Origin: Scolanthus callimorphus | Taxonomy: Eukaryota; Cnidaria; Anthozoa; Actiniaria; Edwardsiidae | Direction: 5' to 3' | DNA length: 64,000 bases | NCBI GenBank assembly: GCA_033964015.1 | Contig: CM066919.1 | Location: 15,975,646 to 16,039,645, forward strand | In this document: in pieces, positions 13,001-20,825 of the stretch | Layout: every line of letters starts with the position of its first letter | Position numbering within the stretch: the first letter of the stretch is position 1 | Notes under the pieces: model-generated | Told to the model about the DNA's origin: nothing | Database searches by the model: none | The model's input: only the letters and a program-made list of their open reading frames with translations | Translations under genes and position numbers: made by a program

Positions 13001-16000
13001 GAGCCCATGGTCCTAAATGGGATACAGATTGTCAGTCAGACAGTTGAGAGACCTGTTATAAAAAAATGACAAAGGTTTTATTACACTTACCAGTTTTTCC
13101 AGACCCACTTTCTCCAGAAATTAGTATGCACTGGTCAGTACGCTCCTCTCTCATGCAGCGATAAGCCTCATCTGATATAGCATAACTAAAAACAAGACAT
13201 ATTCTAATTTTTTCCAAAAATCGCTGTTGCTGTCCAACCAGTACGCTCCTCTCTCATGCAGGGATAAGCCTCATCTGATATAGCATAACTAAAAAACAAG
13301 ACATATTCTAATTTTTTTCCAAAATCGCTGTTCCTGTCCAACCATGCAATTTAGTCCTGTACTTCTACAATATAGAGTCATTCTTTTTAGTGAGTGAAGG
13401 ATGTCGTGATTTTCACAACACCATTCTATTTCTTGTTCTTTGCAAAGTTCAATTTACAAAAAATGTTATGGACTACAATGAGTATTTTATAGTTATTTTA
13501 TAACGCAGCGTTATTCAAGTATTTTTAGTATAATTAAGATCGGATGGTTTTTTTAAATTAAATTCATTCATACAATTTTCTTCTTTTTTTCATTTCTAAA
13601 TTTCCTGTAAAACTTTGTCAAAGCTTTGTGGAATATGCAAGACATCTAACTTAAATTTATTGATTGATTTTATTTTATTGATTGTGTGGTTCCAAAAAAT
13701 ATCCATACCCCCCCACCTCCTGAAATTTCTGAAAAAAAATATATACAGTATTTGTATGGAAAAGATCAGGTAAATTGACCCCAATCCTCCAGGGAAAGGG
13801 GGGGAATTCCACCCCCTGGAATTCCAGTAAAACATACAGTGATTGTATAGGAAATAAGAGGTTACTGACCCTCCACTCCCTTGGATTTCTAATTCCCAAA
13901 GGGTTATGGATTCATACTGATTGTTAATTGCAGCCTCTGGGTATTCTCTTTGGTGCTTATGCAAATGAGTCAAAATGTAAACATTTAGAACTAGCCTATA
14001 GCAATGTTTGACCCTTAATATAAACAGGCAGCAATAAAACACATGTTGGTGAGAATGTTTTTTGTATGAATAAATGTAAACACAAAAACAACAGCTCAAT
14101 GATATATAATCAATAACAGAAGTATACAGTACTACTGTATGAGCTGCAGAAAATGAATTACCAATAAGCAAATAAATGTACCCCAAAAGAGCATTCATTA
14201 TTTGCATAATTTGTGCAGTTCTAATGACTGCACAATTAATATAGATCGAACCATTTGCACAGTTGTGAGCATCTTTCCCCTGAAGCCATTATTTTTTATC
14301 TTATTGATTCCTAACCATTATACTTTGTCAATAAAAATGTGTGATGCTTAGACATGAGAAAAGAGCCAACATTGAAATCTAGATTTTGTTTCCAAAAAAG
14401 GCAACAAAATTCTGTTTACGATATCATTTTTCTCATCAATTACTTTAATAGTGCTGTCAAGTTACTAGTTCAAGTAGTTATTGCATAGGCATCAATATAT
14501 AGCCGACACCCAGACAACATGACAACATCCAATAAATAGAGACTAAATATTTTAGAAGGAAATGTTAACCATCAAATATAGTTAAAACAATAATGCAATT
14601 TGTGTCATCTTCAACATTTCAATATTTTATATTATTTTAGATGGTAAAATAATTAATTCTTGCCAACCGTATCAAACAGTTTCATGAAAACTCATTGGCA
14701 ATAAAATAGTAGCTTCTAGAAACCAATATTTCATTACTTTCTGGGATCAGCTTAATTCATATATGAAAACTGTCTGGAATTTTTCCTTCCTAAACCCGGC
14801 CTTTCTTAGGGCCATTCCATTTTTTATCCACATACCCCCTATTGACGAGTTTTTCGAGGGGTTCTGAAATCTGCTTTCCGAGGGGTGTTCATAGAAAATT
14901 ACCTGTTTTTTTCGGGATGTAGTCACCTCCAGGAGCGGCACCTATTGACGAGAATTTCGAGGGGTTTGGCTTTTCTACGTGAATTTCCGAGGGGTTTGGC
15001 TTTTCTATTGACGAGAATTTCCGAGGGGTTTGGCTTTACTATTCACAGAATTTCGGAGGGGTTGGCTTCGCTTTACTATTGACAGAATTTCCGAGGGGTT
15101 GGCTAGTATTGACGATATTTTTCATAGGGGTTTTGACATCTATGTTGAGATTTACATCCGGGACCTGTGTATAGCAAATCGATCGATAAATCGAGTACGT
15201 CATGCCAACTTTTTTAACGCACTCGCGTGCTGCATCTGTCAATAGCTGTGGGAGATTTATTTGAATGTTATAAAGGTTAAAAGCAGCATTCTGGTACTGT
15301 TGTGGGACACGGATTGGGCATTTCTGAGACTCCGTTCGCACGAGAGACCAGTACAAAACCGGACCGGGCGGTACAATTCTGACGGAATAGTCGCGGACCT
15401 GCGGTATCGGACCGATTTTTGCACGGCTGTGAACACTGTAAGTTGCAAAACGTGCCAATGGTACCGGTACTCGTATGGACAGGCGTGCCGTACCAGATTT
15501 GTACGGGTCTCGTGCAATTATAAGCAGTTATTGGAATCGCTCGCGAGCCAATCAGAGCGCGCGATTTGATGTATACGGACCGCTGAAAAAATACCGGTTG
15601 ATCTCCCGCGCGAAAACTTGATATCTTAACACGTGAAAATAACATATAAACGTGGAAATATAAACATGCTATTTTCACATGTAAAAATTATCACACTTGC
15701 TTTTGCTCAATGCTCGATTTTAAGTCTAGCTCAAATAAAATTAGAATTTGGTATTTCACTGATGTTTATATAAAAACAGAACATATATGACCGCTTGGAG
15801 ATACGAATTTTATCTTCTCGTTCAATCATGCGGCCATGTAATATCCTTTATTCATTCGATTGTCATTGCAGTTGGTACTGTAGTCGGGATGCGTACCCTT
15901 ACGCATCCCTTGCGTACCCTTGCACATGGCCTTTATTCAGGCCTCGATCTTAACTTTTGAAAATAGCAGGTGGCTAGAAAATGGCAAGATTCACTAGCCA

Positions 16001-17401
16001 TAATATATTTTCTACTATATTTTTTCTTCCTTGCCAAAAATCCAGTAGCCAAGATAGCAAATTCTACTAGTAGTTGGCTAGTTGACCACCGTTAAGATCG
16101 AGCCCTGTTTATTGGCCTTCTTAACTACATAGTCAATGTGCTTATTACAAGAGAGATCCGATTGCGCGCGCGGGTAGTATTTTACTATCTTGGCCAGGTC
16201 ACTTATCGAAATTTGCACGCGGTTGTTTCATCATCAAAATCATATTTTATAGTTGGAAAAAGAATAAAGTGCGTATAGGGAGAAACTGTCACCTCTTGCC
16301 TCTTTATTATATGTTTGAAAGGTAACTTTTCCGAGGGTTTAAAATCACGATAATCTCGTCAATAGTCGTGGAAGACATTCGGAAATTTCTCAGGGGTCTC
16401 CGGTAAATTTCCGAGGGGTTAAAATCAGGATAATCTCGTCAATAGGTCGTGGAAGACATTCGGAAAATTCTCAGGGTCTCCGGTAATTTTCCGAGGGGTT
16501 AAAATCAGGATAATCTCGTCAATAGGTCGTGGAAGACATTCGGAATTTCTCAGGGGTCTCTGGCCTCTGAGGCAATTTTCTGAGGGGTCTAGTGATAAAA
16601 TCATTTCCGAGGGGTCAAATTCTTAATCATCTCGTCAATAGGGGGTATGTGGATAAAAAATGGAATGGCCCTTATCAGGCGTGACTTGATAATCCTTCAA
16701 AGTCACGAAAATATCAAAAAAATTAAGAATTATTGTCGACTTAACTTTCATTATTTGAGCTGGTTAACTAGGTCCAGTAACTCAAGTTTATCTAACTATT
16801 TCATTAATGAAGTGATAAGTTATGAGTTTTATATAATTAAATGTCAATTTACATATTCTAGGCCGATTGTCAGAGTAGTTGACTCACATGTGAGGTGGAA
16901 GCTCGTATAGATTTTCGCCGCGATAATTCTCGATCACAGGCCTGGAATAGATCGGCAGATTTTTGTACGGATTCACAGATATCACCACAGAGCCTATATA
17001 TGTCTGAAAAAATATTAAGAAAATAGATAAGTTTTCAATATAACAGACATGGGACACTATAATGTTTGCAGAGCCAAACTGAAAGCGCATTATTTAGGGG
17101 ATTTCAATATTAAAACACCTTCTTCAAGGTTTGATCTTGTATAATTTTGCGCGACAACCTGCTATTGACACTTTGACGTCTCAAACTAGATAGGTCTCTT
17201 GAAATCGGTGAATTTTATGATAGATATCCAACATTTGTTACAAGGCAAATAAATAAACAGCAGAAGAAAACTCACGTAGATGAGATCGGAGTTGTAGCGC
17301 TTGCGGAGATTGTCAATGAAAGCGTCTTCATTCTTGAAATCTTCGAGCAGGACGAAGTCCTGAACGCCAACTTTATCACGAGCATGAAGCTCGCTTTCCA
17401 T
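920..17401 (-). CDS. MYO1C: Unconventional class I myosin (Ic/Ih-like), heavy-chain motor, 3'-incomplete
   Basis: Class I myosins are single-headed actin motors that link actin to membranes through a basic tail. Twenty coding exons read on the minus strand join with consistent phases into about 636 residues: 17401-17276, 17003-16888, 13185-13091, 12475-12372, 12156-12076, 11957-11888, 11510-11401, 10845-10630, 10501-10430, 8680-8561, 8228-8158, 7298-7193, 6556-6476, 5892-5801, 4430-4385, 4308-4260, 3445-3399, 3302-3222, 1816-1711 and 1037-920. P-loop GESGSGKT is at residues 105-112, switch [10 protein letters not shown] near 157-165, switch II DIYGFE at 383-388. The N-terminal [13 protein letters not shown] and the segment [20 protein letters not shown] resemble vertebrate Myo1c/Myo1h more than Myo1b or Myo1d; this is family knowledge recalled, not a search. 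The TEDS position, 16 residues before DALAK, is Glu329, so activity should not need heavy-chain phosphorylation. Neck IQ motifs and tail are not found in 1-919 and must lie left of the window. Confidence 0.93.
1711..1816 (-). CDS. MYO1C: Myosin I exon 19 (residues 562-597)
   Basis: Encodes [20 protein letters not shown] then [15 protein letters not shown], with YxRCIKPN intact (actin-binding lower 50-kDa region into the SH helices). Acceptor TTTAG|GCT, donor TCCA|GTAAGT. Confidence 0.94.
2731..3172. mobile_element. MITE with 26-bp TIRs in a myosin intron
   Basis: The left end ACAGTAAAAACCCGCATAAA at 2731 is matched in reverse complement at 3147-3172. Interior repeats of AAGAACA and CAGGCTGA also mirror each other. 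TA lies next to both ends (TACAGTA and TACTGTA), which fits a Tc1/mariner-type target but is not proof. Confidence 0.75.
3222..3302 (-). CDS. MYO1C: Myosin I exon 18 (residues 535-561)
   Basis: Encodes [20 protein letters not shown] then SLKRPDT, 27 whole codons. It matches Myo1c ETMCSSKNPIMSQCF..KRPET. Acceptor ACCAG|GCG, donor ACG|GTAAGG. Confidence 0.93.
3399..3445 (-). CDS. MYO1C: Myosin I micro-exon 17 (residues 519-534)
   Basis: A 47-nt exon encoding G (split) [15 protein letters not shown], the conserved GFxDKNNDLLxRDLK segment. Acceptor TTGCAG|GAT, donor GAG|GTAAGA. Confidence 0.94.
3791..4020. mobile_element. Palindromic MITE (CCTCGTCCCCAGG TIR)
   Basis: The left arm (3796-3882) beginning AACCTCGTCCCCAGG is complementary to the right arm (3931-4011) ending CCTGGGGACGAGGTT. 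Matching interior blocks include GGTTGGTCGAG, GACCCTGGAG and GAGTCACATGACC. It sits in the myosin intron between exons 16 and 17. Confidence 0.75.
4260..4308 (-). CDS. MYO1C: Myosin I micro-exon 16 (residues 503-519)
   Basis: A 49-nt exon encoding [16 protein letters not shown] plus one base of Gly. HYAGxVTYxVxG is universal in myosin motors. Acceptor CACACAG|GAG, donor AGTG|GTCAGT. Confidence 0.93.
4385..4430 (-). CDS. MYO1C: Myosin I micro-exon 15 (residues 487-502)
   Basis: A 46-nt exon encoding the end of a Ser codon and [15 protein letters not shown]. It is needed to bring exon 14 (phase 2) to exon 16 (phase 0). It matches the less conserved Myo1c surface loop before EFRLLHYAG. Acceptor TTTGTAG|CCA, donor GAG|GTATGC. 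Confidence 0.85.
4976..5225. mobile_element. Palindromic repeat in a myosin intron
   Basis: Inverted arms centre near 5100: TTGTCAAGGAAAGTCGAG against the later GAGCTTTTCCTTGACAACAT, with outer TTGGAGTGCCCAAAGTTTT against AAAACAATAGGCGCTCCAAA. Boundaries are approximate. Confidence 0.5.
5801..5892 (-). CDS. MYO1C: Myosin I exon 14 (residues 457-487)
   Basis: Encodes [20 protein letters not shown] then [10 protein letters not shown] and two bases of Ser. DEECLRPG is a class I signature. Acceptor TTTCACAG|GAC, donor CAG|GTGTGT. Confidence 0.95.
6175..6432. repeat. 21-bp minisatellite (about 12 units) in a myosin intron
   Basis: Degenerate tandem copies of CTTGATAAGTTGATTTCGACT lie in the intron between exons 13 and 14. 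The unit is a multiple of three and lacks stops in several frames. The plus strand reads as a seven-residue ISTLDKL repeat and the minus strand as YQESKST or NQLIKSR. No sign that it is a separate gene. Confidence 0.9.
6476..6556 (-). CDS. MYO1C: Myosin I exon 13 (residues 430-456)
   Basis: Encodes [20 protein letters not shown] then KGIISLL, 27 whole codons. Acceptor TTCCAG|TGG, donor TTG|GTAAGT. The reading frame stays open past the donor into the intronic minisatellite until a stop near 6350. Confidence 0.95.
7193..7298 (-). CDS. MYO1C: Myosin I exon 12, relay helix (residues 394-429)
   Basis: Encodes [20 protein letters not shown] followed by [16 protein letters not shown]. This is the relay helix and loop of the motor, strongly conserved. 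Acceptor TTGTAG|CTT, donor GAG|GTAGGA. Confidence 0.96.
8158..8228 (-). CDS. MYO1C: Myosin I exon 11, switch II (residues 371-394)
   Basis: Encodes [20 protein letters not shown] then EMN and two bases of Ser. Switch II DIYGFE is intact. Two AGs compete as acceptor; the upstream one (CCCTTAG|CTC) keeps the frame and the downstream one (CCACAG) does not. Confidence 0.92.
8561..8680 (-). CDS. MYO1C: Myosin I exon 10 (residues 331-370)
   Basis: Encodes [20 protein letters not shown] then [20 protein letters not shown], 40 whole codons. It contains the class-wide [11 protein letters not shown]. Acceptor CTCTCTAG|GTACGC, donor AAG|GTAATC. Confidence 0.95.
8827..9094. mobile_element. Foldback/MITE palindrome in a myosin intron
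   Basis: The arm at 8827-8875 (GTAGACCGTTACACCTCTCG, ATTTTTCTGCCCGCC) is repeated inverted at 9046-9094. A second inner pair carries CCACGTGATGAGTTGC against GCAACCCATCACGG and GTACCACGTGATCA against TGATCACGTGGTAC. Confidence 0.75.
9245..10110 (+). mobile_element. 5'-truncated LINE, reverse-transcriptase C-terminal remnant
   Basis: Non-LTR retrotransposon remnant antisense to the myosin gene, in the intron between exons 9 and 10. With frame shifts and stops it reads [50 protein letters not shown] and then [20 protein letters not shown]. The layout (thumb after RT, then a K/R-rich C-terminus) is like LINE ORF2 proteins. The 3' side is A/T-rich and ends with an (ATT)n tract near 10085-10108, a typical LINE tail. 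No catalytic YxDD is present. Confidence 0.8.
10430..10501 (-). CDS. MYO1C: Myosin I exon 9, TEDS Glu (residues 307-330)
   Basis: Encodes [20 protein letters not shown] then KGEK. Glu329 sits 16 residues before DALAK, the TEDS site. The donor is AAG|GTCCGT, a poor match to consensus after GT. It is chosen because it joins in phase to exon 10 and gives the family spacing. Confidence 0.85.
10630..10845 (-). CDS. MYO1C: Myosin I exon 8 (residues 235-306)
   Basis: The largest exon seen, 72 whole codons. It encodes [20 protein letters not shown] and [13 protein letters not shown], the upper 50-kDa region. It matches the Myo1c order [29 protein letters not shown]. Acceptor CCAG|GGA, donor AAG|GTAATA. 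Confidence 0.95.
11401..11510 (-). CDS. MYO1C: Myosin I exon 7 (residues 198-234)
   Basis: Encodes [15 protein letters not shown] and then [20 protein letters not shown] and [13 protein letters not shown] is a myosin I hallmark. The Gly codon is split across the preceding intron. Donor CAG|GTACAA. Confidence 0.95.
11595..11700 (+). repeat. Dispersed repeat shared with 37110-37205
   Basis: A block containing GGGAGAAATACAGTAAATGT followed by ATGGCAGT is present here and at about 37140-37205, each flanked by C(C/T)TGGGAGA or CCCGGGAGA motifs. A weaker relative is at 21670-21720. Confidence 0.6.
11888..11957 (-). CDS. MYO1C: Myosin I exon 6 (residues 175-198)
   Basis: Encodes [20 protein letters not shown] followed by QAK, then one base of a Gly codon. 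The donor GGG TAG context reads AAAGG|GTAGGA. Matches the conserved [15 protein letters not shown] of class I motors. Confidence 0.93.
12076..12156 (-). CDS. MYO1C: Myosin I exon 5, switch I (residues 148-174)
   Basis: Encodes [20 protein letters not shown] then DIQFDFK, 27 whole codons. The NDNSSRFGK nucleotide-sensing switch I is intact. Acceptor CCAG|GCT, donor AAG|GTAATA. Confidence 0.95.
12372..12475 (-). CDS. MYO1C: Myosin I exon 4 (residues 113-147)
   Basis: Encodes [20 protein letters not shown] and then [15 protein letters not shown]. This is the helix after the P-loop and the conserved LLKSNPVLE. It ends on a whole codon, GAG|GTATGG. The exon 3 to 4 junction falls right after GKT, splitting a Glu codon. 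Confidence 0.94.
13091..13185 (-). CDS. MYO1C: Myosin I exon 3, P-loop (residues 81-113)
   Basis: Encodes [20 protein letters not shown] followed by [12 protein letters not shown]. The ATP-binding P-loop has Ser109 where GESGAGKT is usual. Acceptor TTTTTAG|TTATG, donor ACTG|GTAAGT. Part of this exon and its upstream intron flank is tandemly duplicated just upstream at 13241-13344. Confidence 0.95.
13138..13344. repeat. Tandem duplication of part of myosin exon 3 plus intron flank
   Basis: Copy 1 (13138-13240) holds the first 48 bases of exon 3, its acceptor and 55 bases of intron. Copy 2 (13241-13344) follows head to tail with only a few changes. Copy 2 keeps an AG acceptor but lacks the rest of the exon, including the P-loop and donor, so it cannot replace exon 3. 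Confidence 0.92.
13683..13912. mobile_element. TGTGTGGTTCC-family MITE, degenerate copy
   Basis: Starts TGTGTGGTTCCAAAAAATAT, the same as the elements at 27185 and 34741. It contains two internal CCTGGAATTYC units. The right terminal repeat is eroded (GGGTTATGGATT only). It lies in the myosin intron between exons 2 and 3. Confidence 0.65.
14808..16672. mobile_element. 1.87-kb TIR element with subterminal tandem repeats
   Basis: The left end AGGGCCATTCCATTTTTTAT at 14808, continuing to CCCCCTATTGACGAG, is matched by its reverse complement ending at 16672 (about 42 bp). Just inside are tandem repeats: CGAGGGGTTTGGCTTTYTAT-type units at 14940-15130 on the left, and three or so copies of a roughly 80-bp unit with TCCGAGGGGTTAAAATCA at 16330-16570 on the right. 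The interior (15280-15900) encodes no recognisable transposase. It sits in the large myosin intron between exons 2 and 3. Confidence 0.85.
16888..17003 (-). CDS. MYO1C: Myosin I exon 2 (residues 43-81)
   Basis: Encodes [19 protein letters not shown] through NLYELPPH, the conserved motor stretch before the P-loop. The acceptor follows a T-rich tract (TTTTTTCAG|ACA). The donor is CAT|GTGAGT, leaving two bases of an Ile codon. Confidence 0.94.
17276..17401 (-). CDS. MYO1C: Myosin I exon 1 (start codon, residues 1-42)
   Basis: Begins with ATG at 17401-17399 and runs 42 whole codons through [13 protein letters not shown] to NSDLIY. The donor is TAC|GTGAGT. The start is chosen because the Ic/Ih family begins shortly before [11 protein letters not shown] plausible acceptor (CCAG) lies 9 bases before the ATG, suggesting an upstream untranslated exon. 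Confidence 0.92.
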
Positions 17402-17574
17402 GTTGAGTCCTGGAATAGGGCAGTTTAACAAGTTAAACTCGGTTAAACCTACAAAACGCTCCCCAAAACGCTCAAGCGCCGGCAAACTTCGATTGAGCGC
17501 GCAGCTTCAACTTCAGCCTTGTCGTAGTCTGTCAAAACGGTTTAGCTCATAAAATTGCAGTACATAACACTCAC

Positions 17575-17660
17575 CGGTTGCTGGAACAGCTAATGAAGTT
17601 AGCTGCTTCTTCTAGTGTGGAGAAAATTAACTAGAAGTTTGTAAAGTTCGTCTCTCTTGT
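17575..17660 (-). other. Possible 5' untranslated exon of the myosin gene
   Basis: Reading the minus strand, CAACCG|GTGAGT at 17575/17574 is a strong donor. It pairs with the acceptor just before exon 1 (intron 17410-17574, 165 nt). The upstream limit cannot be seen; the transcription start is probably near 17650-17700. Inference from splice-site quality only. Confidence 0.4.
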
Positions 17661-17742
17661 GCAAATATGCGGCTTCAAAACACTTCAGGAGGCGGGGCCA
17701 GGCCTCATACGAGAATCCCGTTTGGTCCCGCGGGATGTCTGA

Positions 17743-18177
17743 ATGCACTTCCGGTTCAGCCGAAAAAGGCCCCGAAGATCACGTCTCTCAGCCAAGCCCA
17801 AATACTCAGGCTACGTGTCATCGTTGTTCGATTGTATTTGCGGTTTGTGTGGATTGATTTTGTATTTTATAGAAAACATGTTCTCTAGAATCCGTGGGGT
17901 GCGAAAAATTTCAGATATGACTCGACTGACGGATCGTGAAAAACTAATAGGGCTGCTGCTTCTGGCTGCTACTAAAGTCACATATGCAGCAGAATACTGC
18001 AGAAACCGTCAATCTTCCCCTAAAATGCTGTTTTTCCTTCCTCAGACACGGCAAACTACAAAGAAAAACTCAAACGAGGTAAATAAGCGTAAAGAAACGG
18101 AAAGAAACGCAGACAAAGGGACAAGGAACCTCGCATCAAGAAGAATGGCTGTATTAAACGAGGTCTGCCGTTGGTAA
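17743..18177 (+). other. Unassigned open frame upstream of, and divergent from, the myosin gene
   Basis: A 144-codon open frame starts about 170 bp from the likely myosin 5' exon. The C-terminal half is Lys/Arg-rich and no domain is recognised. It could be a first exon of a divergent transcript or chance. There is no splice partner that can be supported, so function is unknown. Confidence 0.2.
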
Positions 18178-18455
18178 CTTCGCTATTTTTCCCGGGGAGG
18201 GGGAACCTGGGGACCTCCCATATTTCTTGGTCAGGGATGTTCGGCGAGAATTTTCAGTTTCACCAAGAGTGGATTAACAAGTAGCCTGAGTTAACAGGCT
18301 AATTAACAAGAGTTAGAATCTTTCGTACTGTATTTGTCCACATCACAGTCAGAAAGTGTCTATTTTTAGATTTGAATTTCGCGTGCGAAAGTATTCGAAT
18401 GCTCAGGTTCGAATGCTCGTATACCCAATACACAACAAATAGAGAATATCCTACC

Positions 18456-19207
18456 TTAGTATATACCAGCTCGGCAACCTCCTAAAAACGAGCATTTTGA
18501 TTGTGTTTAGAATCTCGGAATCTGAGACATTATTTACCTCCGAAACAGTAGATATTGTTGGCAAGCAAATTCATGTAGTGGCGAAGAAAAAGTCAGTCAA
18601 CAAAACTAAAGAAAGAACAAATTAGATTTCTTTGTCTCAAAATCGGTCTCTCTGGATTTAATAAGCTCACAAATCGTCTGAGCGTTGTTTGTGAAAAACA
18701 CGCTTGCACTGAAACCCGAGTTGAAAAACTTTAGCTGGCAAAACATGAATGAAAATTATTTTTAGCCATGTATTTTCCCTTTATTTTATTAATCTGACAA
18801 AAATCAAAACTATGATCTACAATCTGTCGAGAAAATACAGTCGAAAGAGCTAATTTTCAAGGTACCTGAGGATGGTTTGTGTCTTGCAACGACTGATCGG
18901 CAGATCGGCAGATCGAATTGCTTACAAATGCTCTTCCATTTGAACCTATATTCCAAATGATACAATATATTGCTCGCTACATGTCCAATTTGTTGAAAAT
19001 CCCTTGAATTGTCCATTTTTCCCCCAGCTTTTCGAAGTAAATGCTTGCAAACTTTCTAGAGCTGTCAAAGACCAAAAACGTGCTTATGCAAATCATCTAA
19101 GTTTGCGTGAGTTTTGTCACGCGCGTATAAGTTTTAAAACGCTAACACAACTTTCTTATTGTTTTCCGACTGAAAATTCGACAGGTTGCCTTGCTGGTAT
19201 ATACTAA
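18456..19207. mobile_element. Nested TIR element (TTAGTATATACC)
   Basis: The left end TTAGTATATACCAGCTCGGC is mirrored at 19187-19207 by GCTGGTATATACTAA. It lies inside the CAAGAGT element. Short open frames occur but none is recognised. Confidence 0.7.
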
Positions 19208-19322
19208 AACACTTATTCTATTTCAATTCGGTGGATAGTGGCTTTAGGAATATTTACCTCGAGCCTGCGGCTCTCGGTAAATATTCTGCCACTATCCACC
19301 TCAATTGAAATAGAATAAGTGC
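19208..19322. repeat. 115-bp palindrome
   Basis: CACTTATTCTATTTCAATTC at the left and its near-complement ending AATAGAATAAGTG at the right, with GGTGGATAGTGGC and GCCACTATCCACC inside and a GC-rich loop. Confidence 0.85.
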
Positions 19323-19555
19323 TAATTATCTTTGCGACTTCAAAGGTTTTTCGATTGATCTGCGATTAAATTTTAGGCTGGATCTCACAACTGTTTGCGT
19401 GGCGAGAAAGTGGGAACCCTGTGGATGACGAATTTTCGCGGGAATCCTAGTTCTAAAAATAGACACTTTTCTGGCTGTGATTCGGGCGTACATAGTAAAT
19501 ATGGAAACTCTTGGTAATCAACTCTTGGTTTCACCCTATATAAAACTTATAGGGG

Positions 19556-20825
19556 AGGGGGGGGGGGGGGGGGGGGGGGGGGGTGGGGAGCGATCACGGT
19601 CCGATTTTTCGTTATTTCACGGATCACGGAATGAAAACGCTTTTCACGAATCACGGAAGCAAAGTTTTAAAAAACGATTATGCAAGTTGTGTTTTAAGTA
19701 AATATAGTAATAAAAGTAGAAAAGCTGAACAGATACGCCAAAACAAGAGGGCGCATACTGAGCGGAGTAAGAGGGTGTCCAAGGTCGCGTTTACTGATTT
19801 GGCGCAGTAAAGCCAAAGGTGTACAAATAGTATTTGATGTACTTATGGGACGGACCATTTGATATTTGATGGGAGGGTGTTTTTCCCTAGAACCTGACTG
19901 TGCTCGATCTTTTCCACCTGATATTTCTTTTGATAGTTTGAGATATCACTTAAATTATGTCGCCATCAAAACGACAATTGAGTCACAATTCAATAAAGTA
20001 CGATTTCAAGCTTTCCTGTTATTTTATCATTTCGCGAAATTGGTTTGCTCATAGCATCCAGTTCAGTTCGGGTTTTGGTCACCGCGCATGCATTTAGGAG
20101 TTTCGCTACTATGAAAATGTTCGGATCAGTACCGAGCCTTGCTTGTATGTCTCTGGATGCGCGCGAAGCGCGCTGCGATTTTGAAAATCAAACTACGCGG
20201 TAATGAAATTCTTCTGGGACACGAAAAATCACGCTGAAGAAATGGAGTCACGGAAGAAACATAATAAAAATTTTCCAAATTAAACAGCCTAGTACGATGT
20301 TTTAGTTTTCTAAATGCTACACCAAAGTATCTCTTTATGCGCGCCAAGCGCGCTGCAATTTTGGACATATAAGTTGAAAGAATGGAAGAGTCCAGGAGTA
20401 AATGAAAACTTGGTGTTTAACAATTGCGCTTCCTGACGGGTTGCTAAAACTTTATTACTCTTTGCTGATAGTAACTTATCAATTTTAAAATTACATTTAA
20501 TGTTGTAGATAGCGAGCGCACAGCGCGAAAAAACAAAAACAAACAAACAAAAAAAACAATCTATTTATAACGACGTCAGGTCCCTAAAAATCAATCAGGA
20601 GAGAAAGCCTGCTCGATATTGGTTCAAATGGTCCGTCTCTAATGACCAGCTTTCACGTTTCACGAATCTCCAGGCCTGTAATCACAAGTCACGCAAGAGA
20701 AATCGTAAAATCACGGGTCACGAGGGCATGAGATTTCACGGATCACGGCAATAATTTTCTTGTTTTCACGAATCACGGAGCAAATTTGGGGTGAATCACG
20801 GATCACGGAGAACCCCTTCACTCCC
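19556..20825. repeat. Poly-G led repeat with TCACGGATCACG units
   Basis: A G tract of about 28 bases (one T) at 19556 is followed by many TCACGGATCACGGA motifs. The same motifs return at 20650-20815. Between are AT-rich DNA and two GCGCG(A/C)AGCGCGC blocks. Probably one nonautonomous element; boundaries are uncertain. Confidence 0.5.

Larger units (their letters stand above)
18264..19527. mobile_element. CAAGAGT-family hAT-like MITE, split by a nested insertion
   Basis: Begins CAAGAGTGGATTAAC and ends ACTCTTG. The heptamer GTTTCAC flanks both sides (18257-18263 and 19528-19534), a target-site duplication. Its two halves match the intact copies at 49345 and 50024. The middle (18454-19322) is foreign. 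Confidence 0.85.

Noticed and set aside
13596..14207. 203-codon open frame on the minus strand, the longest in the left half apart from repeats
   Set aside because: It lies in a myosin intron, is AT-rich and hydrophobic without a domain, and overlaps a degenerate MITE.
15039..15678. Overlapping 86-139 codon frames on both strands
   Set aside because: Inside the 1.87-kb TIR element, with short inverted repeats that open several frames at once; no protein family seen.
920..17401. Myosin VI, Ib or Id as the class assignment
   Set aside because: N-terminal [13 protein letters not shown], the Glu TEDS site and the [15 protein letters not shown] region fit Ic/Ih better, from recalled family sequences; a phylogeny would settle it.
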